Below, piece by piece: positions 49,382 to 61,265 of a stretch of DNA of 64,000 nucleotides. Numbering within the stretch: the first letter of the stretch is position 1; every line of letters begins with the position of its first letter. A model generated the notes under the pieces. That model was not told where the DNA came from, did no database searches, and was given only the letters and a program-made list of their open reading frames with translations. Source of the DNA: Camillea tinctor (Eukaryota > Ascomycota > Sordariomycetes > Xylariales > Xylariaceae); contig MU394057.1 in the NCBI GenBank assembly GCA_022578605.1, forward strand, positions 310,001-374,000, given 5' to 3'. The translations under genes and the position numbers were made by a program.

Positions 49382-50454
49382 GTTGGCGACAAGTCGTGAA
49401 TGAGATGCTGTTAAATAATTTCTGGGTGTTGTCGGCAACGATGTATTTATGTGTGTCTAGTTGTGTGTTGTATGTGTGTTGTATGTGTGTTGTTTACTTT
49501 AGTCTAGAAAAAAAGGATGGGAAGAATTAGGTACTTAACGAAGGAAGTGTTCAGATTACCTAGGTTAAGTAATTCAAATCTTTCTCAAATTCTCTTTGGG
49601 TTGGAAGTTAGTGCTGGACAATTTGTAGAAGGCGCGAGTTATGGATGTATGTTCTCATCAAGTGGAAGGAAGATTGTAGGATAAAAAGGAACTTAAATCC
49701 TAAGTAAGTACTTAGCAAGTACATGAGATCCCCCCAAGTATCAGGTATTCTTATAGGTTGTACACAAGCTTGGGAGTATTAGAATGATGCTTAGGTTAGT
49801 ATCATTATTGTTCTTTGGTTTAAGATGTTAACTGTTTAGTTAGTGAGAAAGTATGCAGGTATATTACCTCCATAGGTATTCAACTTTCTTTAAACAATAC
49901 TTGCTCAACTCAACTTACTACCTAGGACTTTATCAAGTACATATAATATACACATAGATCGTGATTTTTTTTTATTTTTTTATTTTTGGATTTTTTTACA
50001 CGCGCATGAACAATGCACAGCCAGGTGACTGACTGACTGGTTTATTACTCCCATTATCTAAACTCGTGATCAAGATAACTTCACATTCACTACTAATGTA
50101 CATAGGGATCGAAGCCCCTATGTACCTTTGCAAATCCAGCCAAGGTAAAAGACACTTACTTTAGGTACGTCAGATAGATAGGAGTTTCCCGTCTCTTAAG
50201 AAGAGCTAATAAGTAGGTATCAATAGGTATTAAGGTTACATGTACCTACCTACTTAGGTATGTTTGTCAACTGTATAGATCCCAGCTTAGATCCCAGCTT
50301 ATCGGTGCTTATTCACTTGACCAGAACCCCTTTCTCCCCTTTCTCCCTTTAATTAAGTAATCTTTCAAGTTATCATTGCAGTACCTAGTACCTAGGTAGG
50401 TATTCATCAAATTCCCCTACCATTGTGTCCTATATAAATAATACTTAGTATAGA
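49382..50454. other. AT-rich intergenic region
   Basis: About 1.1 kb with a short TGTGTTGTA tandem repeat (49461-49494), T-rich runs near 49965-49997 and a dense group of TAGGTA/ACCTACC motifs (50160-50265, 50380-50403). No gene is seen. Confidence 0.5.
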
Positions 50455-52433
50455 TCACAAACCTTCAATGATAAACTCTGCGACCCTTTCCGCAACCGCA
50501 TACAGCGTGGCAGTCAGGTGGCCACTGATCTGCAGAGGCAGAATCGATGCATCAACAACTCGAACATTAGAAGTATCGTAAACCTTCAGTTTCGGATCTA
50601 CCACTCCCCCCAGCTCGCGGGACATCATCGATGCCGTCCCTATAGAGTGATGGTTCGCAGTCACTACAGAAAGAATAAGTAAATCAACACTGCAACCAAG
50701 TAACGGTAGGGATGTATGTTATGTAGAAATATTATACTATCTTACCTGCACTCCGAAGAAAGCTCTCCCACTGCCTATCCGTCGCGTTCCGTGGCAAGTC
50801 AGCCTCGCTGGGAGATACGCTGCCCGTGACCACCCTGCTGATCGGCTCTGTATACCGGAACTCCTGCGACACCCGGCCGAGGCGAGTCTGCACGTCCAGG
50901 TCGAAGTCGATCAAGAAGTACTTCGGGTCGATCTCTGGGGACCCAACGGCCTGAGCCGACAGGAGGTGAAGACTTCCCCATGAGAATGGCAATAGGAACC
51001 AGAAAGCTAGCCCTAGATACTCTGCCGTCACAAATACCAGTGACTCCCCGATCGTGACGTTCTTGTTGAATATGAGGTCGTGCTGGATGCGAAAGAGTGT
51101 CTCTATTGCCTTGGAGTCGATAGCTCCCTCATGTGCAGCAGCTACTTGGCTGGCCCAATGTGGTAGTTTGGCTGCTGTGGCTGCTGCTATGGCGGAGATG
51201 TCACTTCCGAATAGGTCTTCTGCCGAGGTAAAGGTCGCATAGGGCGAAGTTCCCGTTAGGTTCAGCGAGTTGGTATAGATGATGACTACATTTGTCTGGT
51301 CCTGGAAATGCTCCCCTACTCCTGGAAGCTCTATCTTAGTTTCGATACCGAGCTTGTCTAAAATCCTAGTTAACGTCAGTATCGAAGGAAATATGGTAAA
51401 CTAGAAGTTTTTTTTTCGTTTGATTGTGCCACTCACTGGGAATTTCCAACACCAGAACTCTCGAGGATCAAAGGCGATCTCAACGCGCCGGCGGATAGTA
51501 TGACTTCTTTGGTAGCGTTGATCTGGACAACCTTTCCATCAGGGGTAACATATTCAAGGCCTTCAGCGACGGCATCCGTGGAAGAAACCGTGGTGTTCGC
51601 CCATATTATCTTGGTAACAGTACCATTTATAATCTTAAGATTTGGCCTATCTTCGATGTGATAATAATATGCTCGGGCTGCGTCGTCTCGAATGTTGGCG
51701 TCCCTATCCAGCGTTTGAGGCCAGACGCTGAAACCTCGAACATCTCCGCTATTGACATCCCTATTCAAGGGATACCCTAGCGACTCCCAGGACTTTTGAA
51801 CAGTCTCGTGTAAACTGCCGTTAATAAGACTGAATGGGTACCCTGTGTGTACATGGCCTCTCTCACCATGGTATTTGGGCTGGTATGTGGCTCCGGCTGC
51901 TTCTTGGGCCGCTGACGGAGCTGTGAACCTCTCAATCTGTTCAATATAGGGGAATAGGGTATCCCAGTTCCAGCCCTCGTTCCCGAGAGCTTCCCAAGCG
52001 TCAAACTCGGCCTTGTCACCCCGGACATAAGTCATCCCTATACAACCTCGTTATCAACCATGGCTTCCGTTGTACCTACTTCTTGGTGAACCTTCTCATA
52101 CATACCATTGATCGTGCTCGTTCCGCCTATGGCCTTCCCAGCATGGTAGGCGATCGTTTGGTTTCCCGCCCCGGGCTGTGGTGTTGTGACATACTGCCAG
52201 TCAATTGAAGTGCCGAAAGCCGTGGTGAAACCACCCACGTCTGTGACGTTGGGGTTGTTGCGTACGTCGGCCCCAGGTTCGATCACCGCGACTCTGACAT
52301 TCGGGTCCTCGGAGAGCCGGTTCGCGAGTACTAGGCCGCAGGTCCCGGCACCGGCAATAACATAATCGTAACCTTGGGCATTGGCCGAAATGCACAGCGA
52401 AATCCATGCTAGATAAGTGTGCCTCGACTTCAT
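50455..52433 (-). CDS. Secreted GMC (glucose-methanol-choline) oxidoreductase
   Basis: Minus strand, four exons: 52433-52106, 52037-51437, 51365-50746 and 50663-50455, all GT-AG introns of 68-82 nt, giving 585 residues. A signal peptide ends near residue 20 (MKSRHTYLAWISLCISANAQ). The FAD-binding Rossmann motif YDYVIAGAGTCGLVLANRLSE follows directly. The GMC signatures are present: AIGGTSTINGM at the first exon junction and ATKEVILSAGALRSPLILESSGVG. The C-terminal catalytic region has TANHHSIGTASM (His521/522) and LQISGHLTATLY (His565), the expected His-His pair. It belongs to the aryl-alcohol/glucose oxidase-like group (CAZy AA3-type), oxidising an alcohol or sugar and making H2O2 outside the cell. 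The substrate cannot be read. It is divergent from the SDR gene at 53657. Confidence 0.93.
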
Positions 52434-52502
52434 TTTGTTATATTGATGCTTGAGCGGCTTCTAGTCTAAACTAGAAGGCTCATGCACGACGAACACGCGT
52501 GA

Positions 52503-52510
52503 TTTATATA
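52503..52510 (-). promoter_or_regulatory. Putative TATA box of the GMC oxidoreductase gene
   Basis: TATATAAA on the minus strand, about 70 bases upstream of the start codon, a suitable distance for a core promoter element. Only the match and the position support it. Confidence 0.4.
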
Positions 52511-53656
52511 TAACGACCCTGAACCTTTTTACAAGCATGGTCAGTCCTCGGTCATCCGCCGCAACGGGCCGATTAGAGCTCGTCATGTTGTTGTTTTGGG
52601 TAATCAGCCTTGGTCCATACTTATTGACAGTAAGCAAGCCACAATCGCTATAATCAACACGGCGGTGAAGGGGGCATCCTTTAAGGCTAACGTTCACCAG
52701 AAATCCGGAGAATGCGGGGAAGCTGGTTATTGCTTGTTCCTTTGCATCCTTCGTAGTAGGTTAAATATGGCTGTAATGTAACTATACCTGATTGTATTGC
52801 TGTAGTGAACTCATCATGCTGTTTATCTTTTGAATCCCTGACACCATACATATAAAGGTAGTTGTCGTATTTTGGTAACGGCGGGGCTTGCGGTTCGAAT
52901 TAAGGGTAATGGGCATGGTATGAAAGTAAACGCAAAGAGGAATGATTAAATATAATGCTTTCGCATCATTCCTTTTATATCGAAGTATGGTTGACTCTAA
53001 ATAGAAGCAAATGCAATTTACATAAAACCATTCTACTGAGGTGACCTGAGAAAAAAAAGAATCTCTTTTGAAGAGTTTTAGCTTCATTGTCCAAGGCATA
53101 TGCTCTAAGAGAGCTATTCATGTGAGGCTAATTGGAGAAAAGGATGTTGAGCAACCGCAAATTCACTCATCGTCTGAGCTTAAAGGCCTATCTAGAGGAA
53201 ATTTGAGCATGTGAGTTGGACGAATACCTTATAAAGTCATTACCTTGTGGTGGATCTAGATATGGATATTATAATCAAGGAGCCCGGAATTCCGTGGATT
53301 TTGTGTATAGTACCACTCAGTCTGAAAATTCCGTATCCTGTTGACGATTAGTAATTTAAGTATTATTCACGGTATCTTTGTTACTAGAAGCGTATATTTG
53401 ATGTTAAAGCGTTGAATGTAAGCACTACATCTTGGACTGACGCTGAATAATTACAGAAGAGGACTCCGGTTCCCTTGAGCTAATGATAAAACAAGATGAA
53501 GAGAACATTGATGTACCACTAGGGAATTGCTTGGTTAGAAATGTAATGCTATATAGCTGTGTCATTCTGTTCAAGAGGTTGAGTTCCGAGCATCGGACCA
53601 TCGATTACGTATCAATTCGCCCCTGCAGTACTATATATAAATGAAAAATAAAAGAA
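52511..53656. other. Divergent intergenic region between GMC oxidoreductase and SDR genes
   Basis: About 1.1 kb of AT-rich DNA between two divergent start codons. It probably carries both promoters, so the two genes may be co-regulated. A TATATATAA stretch at 53632-53640 lies only 17 bases before the SDR ATG, too near for an ordinary TATA box. No extra gene is supported. Confidence 0.45.
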
Positions 53657-54867
53657 ATGAAGATCACAAGCCCAGCTATCCCATTCGACTCTGTCGTGGT
53701 AGTCATAGGCGCCAACGGCTACATCGGAGTCGAGACATGCGAGAAAGTCCTGCAAGCCGGGTTCCGCGCCCGCGGCACCGTCCGCGACGTACAGAAGAAC
53801 CAATGGATGCATAAGCTTTTCGACGAGAGATGGCCGGGCAAATTCGAGCTCGTGCGCGTGGAAGACTTCGAGGTAGACGGTGCCTTCGACGAGGCTTTCA
53901 GGGGCAAGGCCAGCCTATATCATTTAGCACAGACAGACAAATAGGGGCGCTAACCAACAGCAATAGGCGCAGCAGGCGTGATATACGTCTCCACCCCGAT
54001 CCTCTTCCGCACCGACCCTTCCACCGTCATCGACCCCATCGTCCGGGGCACGCTAAACACGCTCGCGGCCGCCGCCCGCGCCGGCGTGCGCCGCTACGTC
54101 CTGAGCTCCAGCTCCAAGGCCGTCGAGGACACCGTGCTCAACGCGCCGCACGAGCTCACGGCCGAGACGTTCAACCGACCCGCGCTGGCGCGTGCGAGAG
54201 AGAGTTACTATGACTCTGCTGCGGATGCGCAGCGCGCCCTCACGGTGTACTGCGCTAGTCGCACGGCAGCCGAACTCGCTTTCTGGGACTGGCTCCGCGA
54301 CAACAACCCCCCTTTCGTGGCGAATGCCGTCGTGCCCGATGGGAATTTCGGCCGCGCGCTCGGAGCGCCGTATGTGGATGCTGGAGCGGCCTCATCGGTG
54401 GGGATGCTGAGGAGGGCGCTGGCGGGGGAGAGGGAGGGGGTCATACCGCATGTTGGTGCGTTGAACCATGGTTTTTTTTTTTTTTCCTTTTTTGTTTACC
54501 TATGCATGGGAGCAGTGCTTTAACCTTTGACACAGGCTACCTCATTGACGTACAGGACACAGCACGGCTTTTGGTAGCGGCATTGGCGCTTGAGCACGTG
54601 GCCAACGAGCGCATCTTCGCGTTCTACCTCCACTACACGTGGAACGAGCTGCGGCACCGCGTGCGCGACTTGTATCCCGGCCGGACCGACATCGTCACCG
54701 GGAAGGATCTGGATCTCGTGGGACGAGACGAGGGAGATGCTCGCGCGCTGATCGCTCGCGCGGAGAAGCTGCTCCAGGAGCTTGGTGAGCCGAGCTTTGT
54801 TAGTATGGATAGTATGCTGCACGACTTCGTGGACTGCTTTTACCCTGCTCCTTCAGTAAGGATGTAG
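53657..54867 (+). CDS. Extended SDR NAD(P)-dependent reductase/epimerase-like protein
   Basis: Three exons, 53657-53903, 53967-54455 and 54536-54867, give 355 residues. The Rossmann motif VVVVIGANGYIG (GxxGxxG at Gly18, 21, 24) begins the chain. Then come GTVRDVQK, GVIYVSTPIL and RYVLSSSSKAVED, the order of the dihydroflavonol-reductase/aldehyde-reductase group of extended short-chain dehydrogenases. The active-site segment reads VYCASRTAAE, so the usual Tyr-x3-Lys is Tyr177-x3-Arg181. LIDVQDTARLLVAAL after the last intron is the conserved DVRDVA-like stretch. The first intron has a GC donor (GCAAGG) with a CTAAC branch and CAATAG acceptor; no GT donor fits. The likely reaction is NADPH-dependent reduction of an aldehyde or ketone, substrate unknown. 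It is divergent from the secreted GMC oxidoreductase. Confidence 0.87.
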
Positions 54868-55113
54868 CTTGAGAGCCGGGCTCTCTGAGATGTTAGTGAT
54901 CGTCGCGCTGCGAGTATGCTACCATGTGGATGTTTGAGATTTATGATTAGATTTCGTTGAAAGAGTTTACATGCATAGGTATATATATACAAGAAAATGC
55001 TCCCCTGATCCTGACCCTATCTACTTCGGAACTTAGGACTTGCTGTAGTGCAGAGATTGTCATTGATCATTCATACATATTTCCTCGCGTATCGTAACAG
55101 ATGAAAAACAAAT
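54868..55113. other. Short intergenic spacer between convergent genes
   Basis: 246 bases between the stop codons of the SDR gene (+) and the RNase gene (-). It should hold both 3' UTRs. Confidence 0.5.
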
Positions 55114-55727
55114 TTAGCCGCTGCACGCGACGAAGTTGTTACCGCTAGCACCGGTGTGGGTGATGGCGCCCTGGAAGTCACCGGCGCTGTTGAAAACAAC
55201 GCGGTCAGCACCGGGCGAGCCGCCAGTGTACACATCGTAAGAGCTGAGAATGGGGAATTCGTAGTACGGGCTTGCGCCGGGGAAGTCGAAGCCTTCGCGG
55301 TTGTTGTACTGGTGAGGGTAGTCGTTGGATCCTATTAAGAGTATTAGTGAGGGAGAATAGTCATGAATATCCTAGTTATATATGTATATAATATGTGCAT
55401 GGTCACATAGCTTGGGGTATGTATGGTGATAGCTAGATTGACGATGATGATATGCGAAGGAGGCATAGACTGTGAATACATACCAACAGTGTCTCCCTCC
55501 TGGTAGAGCTTGTAGCCGGCGGCGACGGCCTCATCAATATCCTCCTGCCAATAGCATACGGAGCCACAAGTCTCAACGCATGACTGTCTCTTGGTAGGGG
55601 AAGCTGTAACGCTTACGGCGGAAATAGCCGCAAGAAGAACGGGGAGGATCTATTTGCGACGGATATTAATATCAAAAATCGATCGGCGACGAGCCTTATT
55701 GGTCTATCGTACCTTGAAAGACAGCAT
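55114..55727 (-). CDS. Secreted guanyl-specific ribonuclease, T1/F1 family
   Basis: Minus strand, exons 55727-55713 (five codons), 55649-55484 and 55331-55114, with GTACGA and GTATGT donors, give a 132-residue precursor. A signal peptide is followed by a dibasic Lys-Arg (25-26), a Kex2-type site, so the mature enzyme starts at Gln27, as in RNase F1-like proteins. Mature length is 106. Cys29, 33, 37 and 130 match the two disulfides of RNase T1. All catalytic positions are present: Tyr65 and His67 (NDYPHQYNN), Glu85 (YYEFPIL), Arg104 (GADRVVF) and His119 (ITHTGASG). Such enzymes cleave single-stranded RNA after G outside the cell. The first exon is very short, so the gene is not obvious from single reading frames. 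Some relatives in fungi act as effectors; nothing here shows that. Confidence 0.94.
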
Positions 55728-55857
55728 GATGGACAGGGAAAATACTATAGCGAGCTAACTTAACGAATGTGATATGAACAAAGTGAATGTGACTCTGCCT
55801 GCCAGTTTGAAGGTGTAAAACCAATAGGTGGCCCAAAGAAGTACGATTTATGGGCTT

Positions 55858-55865
55858 CTTATATA
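55858..55865 (-). promoter_or_regulatory. Putative TATA box of the RNase gene
   Basis: TATATAAG on the minus strand, about 131 bases upstream of the start codon. A CCAAT sequence occurs on the opposite strand about 40 bases closer to the gene. Supported only by consensus and position. Confidence 0.35.
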
Positions 55866-57062
55866 CACCATCCCAACATCATAGATAAGAGTAACGATGA
55901 ACAGAGGTCACGGTCGCCCAGCATTGTGAAACAACCAATCTGGCGACTCGACGAGGCAAGTGGTCGAATCTAGTGGACGAGAGATGCCAAGCTCCTGCGG
56001 CATTGAGTAGAGTTCTGTGGAGGTTGGAACCCCGGAGACTAACATTGGCCAGGGGTTGGAGAAAACAACCTTCCCTTTCGATGCATACGGCCGCCCGCAA
56101 ACGATAATAAGTAAGCAGGGCAACTAGACATATGATAGCAGCTGTTTGGAACAACCCAATCCACTTGTCAACCGTTTGTCCAAGGTCAGCCCACTTCCAA
56201 AACGGACATACTGCCGGCAAACGATAGCACGGGCTTTATAAACCTGTCTATCTGTCTTAACCTAGCTCTGTGCTATGCTTCACGAGCAGTAGGTAAGTCG
56301 GTAAGTGAAGGGAGGTTAGCCCATGCCTAGGTCACAGGAGAAGAGCACGCAGAGGTCGTATTGTATCGTGATTGGCGGAGTCGACTCAGCTCTAGCACCG
56401 GCAGATCGACGCTCGTGCATGCATTCACCTGCCTATCATTGCCTAGATCTGCCAACAATGGTGCAGGAACCAGTACTATCATAGCATGTGCCAGTATGGC
56501 ACGACGCCGTGTCCCGACAGTCATTTGCTTGTTCGACAAGATTACTAGAAACGGGATTGACCAATCCAAGATTTTGTTTTTTTGATCTCGGTTCTCGGGT
56601 TGATTCAGTATAAGGTCTTGCTACCCCATGCCTGTAACATCTTGATCAAGTCTTGGCCTATGTCAGGGCGATCGCCGACCCCTGACGAGAGGAGAAACCG
56701 CGTGGCTCGGCGTGTACATATACTCGTCTAACACCAGGTGTAGGCTGATAGGCAAACGAAGCTCGATCTACATGATGGCATAGTGTCACCTCTCCTGAAA
56801 CTTAAAAAAAAAACGCATATCACAGAGAAGAAACGAGGAATCGAATTTGAAGGGGAAGGAGGATATCCAAACAAAACATTGTATCATTGGTATTAATTCA
56901 ATTCATCGCTCTACACGGATTACTGCATCATTCGTATCTGATATATGTAAATACGTGAGGTTAGAAAATCCCAGAACGTGCCTAATCAGCGTTAGGTCAT
57001 GGTCCAAGTTCTGGGCTGTGCTCCATCTAGTGCTAGGGCACCAGGCGCCTAATAAGTATCAA
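55866..57062. other. Intergenic region between the RNase gene and the peptide transporter
   Basis: 1.2 kb separating the RNase 5' flank from the transporter 3' end. Frames of up to 113 codons are present but without motifs. I see no gene. Confidence 0.5.
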
Positions 57063-59377
57063 TTACTGCTTCTGCGAGATCATCATCTCCTCGTTATCCG
57101 CTATAGGAGCGGGTCTATTCGAGGACTTGTTCAGCTCGTTCTCTCCTACGACATTATTAGTGCCTTCCAAGTTCAGGTGGTAATCCTTGTTTTGGCTGAG
57201 AACATATTCTTCCTTGTCGATGTGTCGGAAGGTGAAGTAGAAAATGATGGTGAGCACACCACCAGCAATAGCTGGGCCACCGAAGTCCCAAGTGAGATAA
57301 GGATCCGTAACGACCGCAGAGCAGGCCAAACCAATGGCATAGGCGACGGCAGTGTTGAATAGGTTGATCGCAGAAACGAGACCTCTCATGTTTACAGGAG
57401 CACGAGAATAAGCGATACCGTAAGCAGGGACGTTGATGAACAACTCCGAGATACCACCGATGGCGAAGGGAATAGCCATCCACCAAATGCTAATGGGGGC
57501 AACACCAGTACCGATCGTACAGTCGCTAGAGCCATACTCTCCGCAAGGCGACTCCTTGTAAGCGTAGTAGTTGAGAATGGTGTAGCCAACACCACCGAGC
57601 GTAGATAGGCCGAGACCGGTTGTGATACGGGCGATGGGACCGTAGTGGATATTCAGTCTCCGAAGGAGAGGGTAGAGACCGTAGTTCAGCACTGGAGCCA
57701 TGGCAATGATACTGAGCGAGTTGAAGTTCGAGATGACGTCGTTGGGCACACCATTAGTGGTCAACATAGTCGACAAGAAACTAGCCGCAGAACCAAGACC
57801 GTTGTCGTTAATGTACTGGATCGGGAAGAAGCAGAAGATTCCTGTGGCCTGGAAAGTTCTTCGAACATCGTCTACAAACTGGTCGTTCCACTCAGTCTTG
57901 ATGCTCAATCCCGAAGCAGCGATGTGAGAAGGCTTGGCCAGATCCCAGAAGCCAGCTCGGCCAAATCTCTTGATACCACCACGACGCAAGCAAACGCCGA
58001 GGACCCTGAACACATTTCCGAGATCACTTCCACCGGGAGGGTGGAGGAGCAGGCGCTTGTACAGGAACCAGAGAAGAAGAGGGAGAGGCAAGTAGAGGAG
58101 GAGTGGCAACAGGAAGGCTAGCCACCAACCAACATACTTCTCAGAGTAACTTGTTGCGACACCGAAGAATCCACCAATGTTGATGAGAAGGTAAAACCAA
58201 AGCATGACCCGTTCCGTAGTCGATTCTGGGTCCTGGATAACCCGTTCACCACTTGATAGGGTCACAACCTTGGGAACGGTGGTGGTCACCTGGTCAAGCA
58301 ACAAGGGCGAGACATTGGGCTTGAACATAGCTGTACGTAAACCCATTGAGTAAGCCAAAGAACCGCTTATAGGCATGCTTCCAAAGGAGCTAACTTACCA
58401 GCACCGATTGACAGAATGTAGACCGACAAAAAGTATGGGACCTTAGCCTGGCCGGTAGCAAGAAGGTTTTTAGCACCAGCGGCTACCATCAAGACGTGAG
58501 CAACACCGAAGACACCGACACCCCAGCAAATCAGCCGGAAACGGCCAGTCTTCGTATCGGCGAGCCATCCGAACAGCAGTGGAAGAGCGTAGGCGAGTAA
58601 ACTGAAAGATTGCGTGATCGCGTTGGCGACCACGGTTCCCATGCCAAGAGCACCGGCCGTCTGTTGGTCACCGACTGGAGGGGCTCCATAACCATTTCCA
58701 CCCGTCGGCACTAAAAGAAAAATTTAGAATGTTAGTAAAAGATTCATTTCGAAATTAAGACCGGAGTAGAAGAGGTTCGGAAGGAATTCGGGATTGCGGA
58801 GTCCCCTGATTTCAAGGGAAGCTCAACAATAGTTGTTAGGAAAATGAAGTCAGTTGGGTAGAAAAGCTCTCTAGTTGACATTTGCCGACAGACCCTTTCC
58901 ATCCACCCCTCCTTCACGGTGGCGGTTTTCATGGCTAAAGTGCTGTAGCCCTGTTTTCCCACCCTCCCTGCTTCACTCTTTACACGAAACCATGTAGAGC
59001 CCAAGTGTGCTTCTGGATTGAACAAGCTCGAAAATCATATAAAAGGGGAAAAAAAGAATAAAAAGAAAAAGGGTGTACTAACAAGGTCTATTGACAAAGT
59101 TTGATATAAGAGGTTGGACTCCATAGTACGAGGCTCGTTCGCAAAACTCGACGACGCAGATTAGGTAAGCAACAACTGGTAGACTCCCGGGTACACGACG
59201 GAGGGTTTTAAGATCGTCCTCGGTAGGTTTTCCTTCGTAGTCTTCTTCCATAATCGAGGGATCAAGATATGCCGCGTGCTTGTCGCCAGGAGGCGTATGG
59301 GCCATCTTCTCGTCCCCCGAGGGGGAACGCTCGAGATCCTTCTCGCTAGCTGTAGAGAAATCATACGTGTAAGTCAT
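57063..59377 (-). CDS. PTR2: PTR2-type proton-coupled oligopeptide transporter (POT family)
   Basis: Minus strand, exons 59377-59083, 58710-58399 and 58330-57063, give 624 residues, the normal size for fungal Ptr2. The N-terminal 70 residues are hydrophilic and acidic (cytoplasmic tail). Then family segments appear in order: PVVAYLICVVEFCERASYYG with the ExxER-type proton-coupling motif, FVNRPLPTGGNGYGAP joined across intron 1, LLFGWLADTKTGRFR, KPNVSPLLLDQ across intron 2, MLWFYLLINIGGFFGVATSY (the PTR2 signature region), and a C-terminal half with paired helices ending FYFTFRHIDKEEYVL. About twelve membrane helices can be seen. It imports di- and tripeptides with protons across the plasma membrane. 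Intron 1 is long (372 nt) with donor GTTAGT. A long hydrophilic C-terminus follows the last helix. Confidence 0.94.
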
Positions 59378-60320
59378 TCATCAGGGTCTTTGGGTAGGAA
59401 TATGCGGGAAAAAAATAAAAACATAAAAAACACCTACCCATTGGTTTGTATATTCTCCCCCGCAGGCACAAGCACAGATTCAGTAGTGGGGAAAGAAAAA
59501 GGCGATACGTAGTGACACGAGACACGAAAGGGAGAGAGAAGTTCAGAATGCACAGGTAGGAGGGTCTCAGTCGACTTTTATGCGGATCATTGACTCGAGT
59601 ATCGAATTGATACCTGCAAATGACGCGATTACTCTAAGACTGGTGAATGGACTAGGATAGCAAGACACTACATCGTATATTGCCGGGGTCCCCGTATCAT
59701 TCCAGCCAGCCCATACAACCAGTCACAGTCTCGCGTTGTTGGATTTTTCCCTTATCTACATGCCGCTGGGGCTGGGAGTCTGTGGTCTGTGGGGGATGGC
59801 AGGGGGGAAGAAAGGTTGATAGAAGGAACCTGGTAACCAACTTGGGAGGAGGCAAGCAAGCAAACAAGCTGGAACAAGCAAAGGGACTACGACCGCCTAC
59901 ATTGATACACTACAATACACTACTTCACGACAGGTGCGCACAGAGCGTGCTGATCGTTGAGACACAAGCGGGACAGGGAGGGAGGGGGAAGGACATCTGT
60001 CGGCCACAGCCGTTCTCTCTCGCACACACCAAAGTTCATCATCCATTGCGGATTTTCCACAGGCTGCCGTGAGCGACCGAGGTGGCTCCGGACAGAGATT
60101 GCCTGTTCGGGTAGGTCGTTTAGTTGGGTTATCCTATTCGAATTCTAGACTATATGGCCAACTATAAGACGACCCAATGGGAATGCGCTCACTGTCTAGA
60201 CTTGGCTACTTGGATAAGCATTGCCAAGCAGGGATCCGAGGGAGGGGGGATGGCTGCAATAGAAGCCTCGGAAGCCTCAATCGAAGGCGAATTAGTGTTG
60301 GAGGGAGGCTTGGGGGAAAG

Positions 60321-60380
60321 TCTTGTCAAGGCTTGTCAAGGCTTGTTCAGTCTTGTCGACTCTTGTCGAGTCTTGTCGCC
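60321..60380. repeat. Six-copy degenerate decamer repeat
   Basis: Six tandem ten-base units of the form (T/G)CTTGT(C/T)(A/G)AG: TCTTGTCAAG, GCTTGTCAAG, GCTTGTTCAG, TCTTGTCGAC, TCTTGTCGAG, TCTTGTCGCC. Related CTTGTCTCGT units recur near 60650-60680. Confidence 0.75.
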
Positions 60381-61223
60381 CGTTCATTCTGTACCGTCAA
60401 GCTTCTGCCAAGTTGGGCTAATGTTGGTTATGTTTGTACACTATACTAGTTAGCCGCAGCGCCGCGAGGAAATCAAGAGATGAATTGCCCGTCAAGCTTT
60501 CTCTGCCCAGGCCCTAGTTGGTCGTAGCCCGTCGTAGCCCGTCGACCCAAATCTGGGTGCGCCGATACAACGTTGTATTGGTGCAGCTTACATATGCGTA
60601 TGTGGTGTAAGCTCGTTCCGTGTTGTACAACCGGATGTCCTGCTTTCATTTCCCTTGTCTCGTCTTGTCTCGTCTGTCTTGTCCCCATCGCCTCCTTCAT
60701 TGGGCGTTACACCGAAACAAGAAAGGCAGTAGAGCACGATAGACATGAACAAATAAATGGACGAACGAACCACAACACTTAATACACGCAATGCAGATAT
60801 TCTTGTGTCTCTTCAATTTAATGAATAACACCTACCGGCAACCTATAAGGTTCGTTCTTTTGACTCTTCCTCTATATTTTTCATTTCCAATACCATATGC
60901 ATGTGACCATGTGGGTATAAACGATCATCCAACAATTGACTCTATGGGGGTAGTAGTAGTAGTAGGAATAAGGAGGTTAGGAAGAAGCAATAGCAACAGT
61001 CAAATAGGGTATTATGAAAAAACCATTACTACCTACTTTGGAATATCACCGGAAGGATCTGAGCCCTAATACTATGTAAATGAATGAAAACACAATGTCG
61101 GCTCATATCTACTGGATGTAGAAGCTAAATAAATCAAGGACAGAAGCCCCAGAATTCACTCTCCACTCAAGGAGAAGGACTTTTTTTTTTTTTACGTGTT
61201 AGTGTTTGTGAGTGTTTGGTGAG

Positions 61224-61265
61224 GGAAAAAAAAAGAAAAAAAAAAGAGAGAGAGAGAGAGAGAGA
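61224..61265. repeat. Poly-A and (AG)n tract
   Basis: Two A runs followed by an uninterrupted AG dinucleotide repeat of about ten units. Intergenic simple sequence. Confidence 0.85.

Noticed and set aside
57645..58121. 158-codon plus-strand frame
   Set aside because: Antisense shadow of the PTR2 transporter.
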